Below, piece after piece: positions 4,710 through 8,520 of a stretch of DNA of 8,520 bases; the stretch's first letter is position 1, and each line of letters opens with the position of its first letter. The notes under the pieces are model-generated. The model had not been told where the DNA came from and made no database searches. It saw only the letters and a program-made list of their open reading frames with translations. The position numbers were made by a program, and so were the translations under genes. The stretch is taken from NCBI GenBank assembly GCA_049679965.1, contig JBAUGX010000001.1, positions 1 to 8,520 of the forward strand, read 5' to 3'. The DNA is from 2-12-FULL-65-11 sp049679965 (lineage in GTDB: Bacteria; Acidobacteriota; Vicinamibacteria; Vicinamibacterales; CAVVIG01).

Positions 4710-5822
4710 TTAGGTCGTGATCGGCACCTCCTTGGCAATCGCCCACATGAACGCGATGAGTTCGCGCGCGATGGCCGTGACCACGACGTTCGGATGCTTG
4801 CCGCGCGCGACGAGCCGACGAAAGCGCTTGCACAACCGGACCTGGGCCTTCCAGCCCATATCCTGAATCGGCTTTGGGAGCGTGTCGATCCGGCGCTGGA
4901 GGTGTTCGGAGACCTTCGCGGGATGCCGATACGCCCAGGCGCCTTCGACGAGCGCGCGCCGGGCGCGGCCGTTGCCCGTCTTGGTGATGGCGCCGAGCCG
5001 GCGGCGGGGGCCGCTGGAATCCTCCGACGGCACGAGGCCGACGAACGCACCTAGTTGGCGCGGCGAGTCGAAGCGCGTGAGGTCGCCGAGTTCCGCGACG
5101 ACGGTGATCGCGACCAGGAATTGCACGCCGCGCAAGGCTTGCAGGGCTTGGACGACCGGATAGAGCCGCCAGGCCGGCGCCCGCTCGAGCAGCTCGGCGT
5201 CGAGGCGCTGCACCCGATCCACTTGCTCATCGACGGCGCGGATCGATTCCTGAAACACGATCTGTTGCGTCGGCGTGGGACACACGACCTTCGCGAGGTA
5301 CCGCCGGTGGGCGTCGGTCCAGTCGGCCCGTCCGACATAGTGCCGCCCGAGCCGGAGCAGGAAGGCCTTCAGTCGGAGCTTGGCGTTCTTCAGGGTGAGG
5401 CGGGCGGCATCACGGGCCCGACAGAGATCACGGAGCGCTTCATCGTCGACCGTCGGCACGTACACGCGCGTGAGATCGCCGGACCGGAGTAACCGTGCGA
5501 GGGCGACCGCGTCGCGCCGGTCGGTCTTGACCTTGTCGCCGGGCTTCTTCGGAATCAGCGACGGCGCGACGACCTGACAGGTGAACCCGTGGCCGGTTAG
5601 ATAGCGATGCAAGCCATACCCGCACGGCCCGGCCTCGTACGCGAACACCAGCTCGGGGCTTTTTCCTTGCAGGCGCCGGATCAATTTGTCGAGGTCCGCC
5701 TGCCGCGGCCCGATCGCGCCGACAAACACGGGCGGATCGGCCGACTGGCCGTAGGCGTGGGCGACAGCGATCGAATCTTTGTGGACGTCCAGACCGACGA
5801 ACAGCGGAGTAGACTGCACCAT
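4710..5822 (-). CDS. IS110/IS1111 family DEDD transposase (IS-B)
   Basis: This is a 370-residue intact transposase. Its DEDD residues are D12 (GLDVHK), E63 (YEAGPCG), and D101 and D104 (KTDRRD). The C-terminal domain carries ALQALRGV and VPSEDSSG; Ser269 corresponds to Ser268 of the IS-A protein and is the probable nucleophile. A central helical segment (VDEQVDRVQRLDAELLERA) could form the coiled coil that links the domains. The ATG at 5822 has GGAGG (5829-5833) six bases upstream. The start region is one arm of a perfect 10-bp inverted repeat with 5907-5916. Length and domain order match the IS-A transposase, but substitutions are spread throughout, so the two elements did not arise by recent duplication. 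Confidence 0.95.
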   Translation of the reverse strand: MVQSTPLFVGLDVHKDSIAVAHAYGQSADPPVFVGAIGPRQADLDKLIRRLQGKSPELVFAYEAGPCGYGLHRYLTGHGFTCQVVAPSLIPKKPGDKVKTDRRDAVALARLLRSGDLTRVYVPTVDDEALRDLCRARDAARLTLKNAKLRLKAFLLRLGRHYVGRADWTDAHRRYLAKVVCPTPTQQIVFQESIRAVDEQVDRVQRLDAELLERAPAWRLYPVVQALQALRGVQFLVAITVVAELGDLTRFDSPRQLGAFVGLVPSEDSSGPRRRLGAITKTGNGRARRALVEGAWAYRHPAKVSEHLQRRIDTLPKPIQDMGWKAQVRLCKRFRRLVARGKHPNVVVTAIARELIAFMWAIAKEVPITT

Positions 5823-5916
5823 GGCTGACCTCCGGGAACACAGCGCCGCGATCCATGCGGCGTTGCGGCTCTGGCCGCTGAGGCTAACCCGCGATCAACG
5901 CTTGGGGGTCAGCCAT
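5821..5916 (-). promoter_or_regulatory. Inverted repeat masking the IS-B transposase start
   Basis: ATGGCTGACC (5821-5830) and GGTCAGCCAT (5907-5916) are perfect 10-bp inverted repeats. On the minus-strand RNA the downstream arm covers two bases of the Shine-Dalgarno sequence, the spacer and the first two bases of the start codon. Position and length match the IS-A repeat while the sequence differs, which supports conserved pairing. Confidence 0.55.
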
Positions 5917-5987
5917 CTGTACCGAAGTCATACTGTCTAGACCGCGAAGGTGTAACAACCCCGACGCAGCTGTGGAGTGAAGCGCTC

Positions 5988-6503
5988 ATGTGCAGCAGAC
6001 ATGTCATCACCGTTTCGTTGCTCGTCGCGATGGCCTGTGTGGGATATGGATGCCCGAGCGTGGGTTTTGGTAACTACATGAGAGCCGACGTCGATGGCGT
6101 CACTTACAGTAGCTTCGATGAAACGGGTTTCAGAAGCGCAGCAATCAACAACGGCATCCTCCAGATCAACTCGACACTTGAGAAAGATCCCCGGGTGTCG
6201 GTTTCTGTTGCCGTTAAGGTTGCGACCGTTGCCGCACGCGGCACCGAGACGATCGGAGCGAGTGGGGTCGCATCCTGTGAGGTCTCCATACCGGGGCAGC
6301 CTGCGGTGTGGAAGGCGTCCGGCTCCATGGGCAGCGGTTCCGTCACAATTACTTCTCTCTCTGTGGAGAAGTACGGGTACGGTGAGACGAACGTGAAGGG
6401 GACACTCAACTGCGCGGCGCCGCCGTTTTCAGGGGGCGCAACAGGCACCAAGGTGGTGACCAATGGTAGCTTCAGTTTGAGCGTCAGCTCTATCGGTAAG
6501 TGA
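5988..6503 (+). CDS. Secreted lipoprotein, hypothetical
   Basis: The 171-residue product has a signal sequence, MCSRHVITVSLLVAMACVGYGC, with possible lipidation at Cys17 or Cys22. After it comes MRADVDGVTYSSFD, then alternating strands such as NNGILQINSTLE, RVSVSVAVKVAT and GTETIG, and a serine/glycine-rich end (NGSFSLSVSSIGK). This pattern resembles small calycin-like beta-barrel lipoproteins (DUF6252-type), but that is a resemblance, not an assignment. The two inner cysteines (ASCEVSIPG and TLNCAAPP) could form a disulfide. The ATG has a GGAG box (5974-5977) ten bases upstream, a little far. It is the first gene right of IS-B and alone in its cassette. Confidence 0.75.
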   Translation: MCSRHVITVSLLVAMACVGYGCPSVGFGNYMRADVDGVTYSSFDETGFRSAAINNGILQINSTLEKDPRVSVSVAVKVATVAARGTETIGASGVASCEVSIPGQPAVWKASGSMGSGSVTITSLSVEKYGYGETNVKGTLNCAAPPFSGGATGTKVVTNGSFSLSVSSIGK

Positions 6504-6603
6504 AGTGCGAGCTTCTTCACGATTCTGGTGCGCTCTTTGAAGTCTCTTTAAGATCCCTCACCCGTTGCTGTTGTGTCCGCGCGGCTTTCTTATGCGTCAC
6601 GCA

Positions 6604-6954
6604 TTAAGCAACATGCCAGGCGCGGTCTAACTTGCGCTGGAGCCGTCGCGGCCACTGTCCGTGATAGCCTGTCGCCGTGGCGCGCGGCTCAGCGCCGTCG
6701 TTGGACGGACGGGCGAAAGACGAAGACTTCGGATCACTTTTCGGAGGACGACGGATCGGGCGGCGGGGTCCACTCAGCACGTCGGCGTCCGTTTCGAAGA
6801 ACGGGGCACTTTCGAACGGCGGCGCGCGGTCGGCTTTCCACTCGGTCGGCAGTCCTCGAATCTGGGTCCGGCCATCGCCGAGCGCTCGTCCCCGCGTGAG
6901 TTCGACCAGTGTGGTCATGCCGTCGGCGGCGATCAGTCGAGCGCGGTACTTCAC
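6604..6954 (-). CDS. Hypothetical protein whose frame crosses attC F
   Basis: This is the best coding candidate in the cassette 6701-7140. From GTG 6954 it gives 116 residues: KYRARLIAADGMTTLVELTR, then RGLPTEWKADRAPPFE, then APFFETDADVL with GPRRPIRRPPKS. Codons are mostly G- or C-ending with many GNN codons, unlike the competing frames. I recognise no family. Weak points are that the GAGGG box sits directly against the GTG, so the start is uncertain, and that no stop occurs before attC F, so the last 30 or so residues are encoded by the neighbouring cassette's attC and beyond. The C-terminus would therefore depend on which cassette lies upstream. Alternatively the cassette is noncoding. Confidence 0.42.
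   Translation of the reverse strand: MKYRARLIAADGMTTLVELTRGRALGDGRTQIRGLPTEWKADRAPPFESAPFFETDADVLSGPRRPIRRPPKSDPKSSSFARPSNDGAEPRATATGYHGQWPRRLQRKLDRAWHVA
6625..6706 (+). other. attC site F (after the secreted lipoprotein cassette)
   Basis: The cores are GTCTAAC (6625-6631) and GTTGGAC (6700-6706), 82 bp. The arms GCGCTGGAGCCGTCGCG and GCGCGCGGCTCAGCGC pair with one unpaired base. The 120 bases before it hold only a weak GTGAAG/CTTCAC stem at 6500-6520 without a T tract. Confidence 0.9.
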
Positions 6955-7062
6955 CCCTCGGTTCTGGGTCGGACTTGGCGAGACCGCGCGCCGCTTGACG
7001 GGTTGTTCGCACGTCTTGGCTCTCGCGAGCGTTTCTGCGGGCGATCGCTCAGTCGAGCGGCC

Positions 7063-7146
7063 GTCCAACATCGAAATGGAGCCGACGCGTTTCACGGTCT
7101 GTGCGATCATGTCGCCGAGACGCGCGGCTCATTTCGCGCGTTAGGC
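7063..7146 (+). other. attC site G (after the hypothetical cassette)
   Basis: The cores are GTCCAAC (7063-7069) and GTTAGGC (7140-7146), 84 bp. The arms CGAAATGGAGCCGACGCG and CGCGCGGCTCATTTCG pair with one unpaired base. It is a close relative of site E, including the middle GGTCTGTGCGATCATGTCGC. Confidence 0.92.
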
Positions 7147-7168
7147 AGACAATTCCCCGGAGGGTCGG

Positions 7169-7648
7169 ATGCTCTGGAGACTCCTCCTGTTCTATTCGGC
7201 GATCGTTCTTCTGGTCATGGCTGTTCTGGCCTATCGACTTCTGGGAAGTATTCTCACCGGATCATTCAGGACTGAGCAGTTCAGCCTTTTCGGACCTCCT
7301 CCCAAATGTCCCTTCTGCGGCGCTCGAATTCATCTACTCCAGTGGCCAACTTGTCGTGCGTGCGGAAACAGCGTCCAACTTCGGCCCAGTTATCGGGCCG
7401 CGATGCTCGTTGTCACGTTCCTGCTGTCGGGCTTAATTGCGTTTGCTGTCGGGGCGACGGGCGACGTCTGGCTATGGACCACCCTCTTGGGAGCGCATCC
7501 GTTAGGGGTTGTCCTTTATTTTCTAACGTGGCAGCTCCTTCCTCCAGACATTGAACCCACCGGCGACTACAGGTCGATCTTGTACGAGAGCGGTCGCTCG
7601 AAGGACCAGGAACCAGATGGTCCTGGTGGAACATCGAAGAAAGTCTAG
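7169..7648 (+). CDS. Membrane protein with cytosolic-type zinc ribbon
   Basis: The 159-residue protein has a first transmembrane helix at about residues 5-25 (LLLFYSAIVLLVMAVLAYRL). A zinc ribbon follows with Cys47 and Cys50 (CPFC) and Cys62 and Cys65 (CRAC). Two more helices lie at about 78-96 (AAMLVVTFLLSGLIAFAVG) and 101-124 (WLWTTLLGAHPLGVVLYFLT, then WQLL). The tail is charged and polar. The ATG has GGAGGG (7159-7164) four bases upstream, so the start is firm. The layout resembles small membrane zinc-ribbon proteins of unknown role found in many bacteria. It is the single gene of a cassette read in the normal direction. Base composition is less GC-rich than the neighbouring insertion sequences, fitting separate origin. 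Function unknown. Confidence 0.85.
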   Translation: MLWRLLLFYSAIVLLVMAVLAYRLLGSILTGSFRTEQFSLFGPPPKCPFCGARIHLLQWPTCRACGNSVQLRPSYRAAMLVVTFLLSGLIAFAVGATGDVWLWTTLLGAHPLGVVLYFLTWQLLPPDIEPTGDYRSILYESGRSKDQEPDGPGGTSKKV

Positions 7649-7677
7649 GTTCCAGCTTCTTACGATTCCAGCATGCT

Positions 7678-7761
7678 GCCTAACCTCGCGCTGGAGCCGA
7701 CGCGGTGTTTCGTCTGTGGTAACGTGTCGCCGAACCGCGCGGCTCAGCGCGGGCGTTAGGC
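7678..7761 (+). other. attC site H (after the zinc-ribbon cassette)
   Basis: The cores are GCCTAAC (7678-7684) and GTTAGGC (7755-7761), 84 bp. The arms CGCGCTGGAGCCGACGCGG and CCGCGCGGCTCAGCGCG pair with one unpaired base. It is close in sequence to site I. Confidence 0.93.
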
Positions 7762-7801
7762 AGGCAACAAAACAACACAAGCAATCTAAGAGGAGAACGC
7801 A

Positions 7802-8323
7802 GTGCGACGTATTCGCTATTCGGTTGCGATGAGTCTCGACGGATACATTGCCGGACTGAACGGCGAATCGGACTGGATCATCATGGATCCATCAATCGAC
7901 TTCACGGCGCTGTTCTCGCAATTCGACACGGTTCTCGTTGGTCGGCGGACGTTTGAGCCCATGGCGCGCGCTGGGCGAGCGACGATGCCTGGCATGAAGA
8001 CGGTGGTGGTGTCGACCACGCTCCACCAGAAGGACTTTCCGAACGTCACTATCATCGGGGCCAATGTTCACGAGCAAGTGGCCTCGCTCAAGGCTTCATC
8101 CGGCAAAGACATCTGGCTGTTCGGCGGCGGCGAATTGTTTCGCGGGCTCCTCAAGGCCGGCCTCGTGGACGCGGTCGAGGTCGCGGTCATTCCCGTGTTG
8201 TTGGGTGGCGGCATTCCGCTCCTTCCAGCCCCTTCGAAGCAGGCCGGCCTTCAGCTCACTGGGCACCATGTTTATCAAACGGGGATCGTCGCCCTGGAGT
8301 ACTCAATAAACGCGGCTGCCTAA
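7802..8323 (+). CDS. RibD C-terminal / dihydrofolate-reductase-like family protein
   Basis: The 173-residue protein belongs to the RibD_C (DHFR-like) superfamily. It opens with RRIRYSVAMSLDGYIAG, then FDTVLVGRRTFEPM, then MKTVVVSTTL, and the typical DIWLFGGGELFRGLLKAGLV and VAVIPVLLGGGIPLL. Such stand-alone proteins are NAD(P)H-binding reductases of unknown substrate, often annotated as 'dihydrofolate reductase family'. They are distinct from the dfr trimethoprim-resistance genes of clinical cassettes, and I see no reason to infer resistance. The GTG start has AGGAG (7791-7795) six bases upstream. The TAA stop is inside the attC I core (GCCTAAC), so gene and recombination site overlap, a tight cassette fit. 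Confidence 0.92.
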   Translation: MRRIRYSVAMSLDGYIAGLNGESDWIIMDPSIDFTALFSQFDTVLVGRRTFEPMARAGRATMPGMKTVVVSTTLHQKDFPNVTIIGANVHEQVASLKASSGKDIWLFGGGELFRGLLKAGLVDAVEVAVIPVLLGGGIPLLPAPSKQAGLQLTGHHVYQTGIVALEYSINAAA

Positions 8324-8399
8324 CCCCGCGCTGGAGCCGTCGTGGCTTTTTCGTCTGTGGTAAGGTGTCGCCGAGCCACGCGGCTCAGCGCGAATCGTT
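8318..8399 (+). other. attC site I, split by IS-A
   Basis: The 5' core is GCCTAAC (8318-8324) and the arms CGCGCTGGAGCCGTCGTGG and CCACGCGGCTCAGCGCG pair. The 3' core is cut after GTT (8397-8399), where IS-A begins. If the molecule is circular, its remainder TAGAC is at 1533-1537 and the rejoined core is GTTAGAC. Confidence 0.87.
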
Positions 8400-8520
8400 G
8401 ATATGGCTGTCTTCTGTCAAATGAGCAAACCCGTCCCGCCTCAGCGTCTTCGTGAGTTCTCCTATGAGCACGTTCGTTCCGTGCTCTTCGTTCTTCAGGT
8501 CCGTCTGGTCGGCGACACCG
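8395..8520. repeat. Terminal direct repeat, right copy (identical to 1-126)
   Basis: This stretch repeats the window start base for base. It begins in the tail of attC site I (after the dihydrofolate-reductase-like gene) and continues into the left end of IS-A. If the molecule is circular, the unique length is 8394 bp and IS-A interrupts attC I, with the remainder of its 3' core at 1533-1537. Confidence 0.97.

Larger units (their letters stand above)
4390..5937 (-). mobile_element. IS-B: IS1111-type (IS110 family) insertion sequence in attC E
   Basis: The element is about 1548 bp. Perfect 11-bp subterminal inverted repeats lie at 4392-4402 (TATGACTTCGG) and 5922-5932 (CCGAAGTCATA). The end words GATATG and CATACTGTC match IS-A. 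The long noncoding region (4390-4709) lies downstream of the transposase, as in the IS1111 group. It occupies the same position in the attC 3' core as IS-A and has the same orientation. Confidence 0.9.

Noticed and set aside
5882..5888. A GGCTAAC word inside the right end of IS-B that looks like an attC 5' core.
   Set aside because: No matching 3' core or pairing arms follow; it lies within the loop of the transposase-start inverted repeat.
6500..6520. GTGAAG/CTTCAC stem just after the secreted lipoprotein gene as a terminator.
   Set aside because: The stem is short, the loop is nine bases and no T tract follows.
6661..7275. Plus-strand frames across the cassette 6701-7140 (6661-7275 and 6677-7144).
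   Set aside because: They read through attC F and attC G and consist largely of attC-derived residues; the minus frame has far more protein-like composition.
7802..8323. Trimethoprim-resistance dihydrofolate reductase, as in clinical cassettes.
   Set aside because: The motifs are those of the RibD_C/DHFR-like reductase family, not dfrA or dfrB, so resistance is not supported.
1..8520. CRISPR arrays, tRNA or rRNA genes, an integron integrase, a replication initiator or a partition system.
   Set aside because: None is visible. The repeats present are attC sites, insertion-sequence ends and the terminal duplication.

Overview
This window is a stretch of integron gene-cassette array. It has no integrase, no attI site and no replication gene. 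Its backbone is a series of attC recombination sites, all in the + orientation. Six are intact (A 2015-2090, B 2714-2797, C 3441-3515, F 6625-6706, G 7063-7146, H 7678-7761). Two are split by insertion sequences (E 4310-4389 and I 8318-8399), and one is degenerate (D about 3870-3932). Each intact site has a 5' core close to RYYYAAC, a 3' core close to GTTRRRY, and inner arms that pair imperfectly around GGAGCCG/CGGCT or GCAGCCG/CGGCT. The DNA is GC-rich with short, mostly single-gene cassettes. This suggests an environmental bacterium or a metagenome contig with a large cassette array. I cannot name the organism; Acidobacteriota or a GC-rich proteobacterium would be a guess.

Layout: (1) 6-1532, an IS1111-type element (IS110 family, here IS-A) with transposase on the minus strand. 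(2) 1533-2084, cassette with the hicB-hicA toxin-antitoxin pair (minus). (3) 2085-2791, cassette with a lipoprotein carrying a TonB C-terminal-like domain (+). (4) 2792-3509, cassette with higB-higA toxin-antitoxin (minus). (5) 3510 to about 3930, cassette with a small secreted protein (minus) and its own intrinsic terminator. (6) About 3931-4389, cassette with a small two-helix membrane protein (+). (7) 4390-5937, a second, different IS1111-type element (IS-B), same orientation. (8) 5938-6700, cassette with a secreted lipoprotein (+). (9) 6701-7140, cassette with a probable minus-strand hypothetical gene. (10) 7141-7755, cassette with a zinc-ribbon membrane protein (+). (11) 7756-8398, cassette with a RibD-C/dihydrofolate-reductase-like protein (+). 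(12) The sequence then re-enters IS-A: the last 126 bases (8395-8520) equal the first 126 exactly.

How it fits together: + strand cassette genes could be read by an upstream array promoter. The toxin-antitoxin cassettes and the small secreted-protein cassette face the other way and must carry their own promoters. For the two toxin-antitoxin pairs I see promoter-like boxes placed so that the mRNA would begin at the GTG start (leaderless). The two insertion sequences sit at the same base of two different attC 3' cores in the same orientation, as expected for attC-targeting IS1111 elements. Both have a perfect 10-bp inverted repeat of unrelated sequence that would hide the transposase ribosome-binding site in any read-through transcript. 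Both also have a conserved block in the long noncoding region downstream of the transposase, where IS1111 guide RNA (seekRNA/bridge RNA) is encoded.

The 126-bp terminal repeat allows two readings: an 8394-bp circle, or a linear array with a second IS-A copy on the right. The contig starts within about 5 bases of the IS-A boundary, which slightly favours the second reading.
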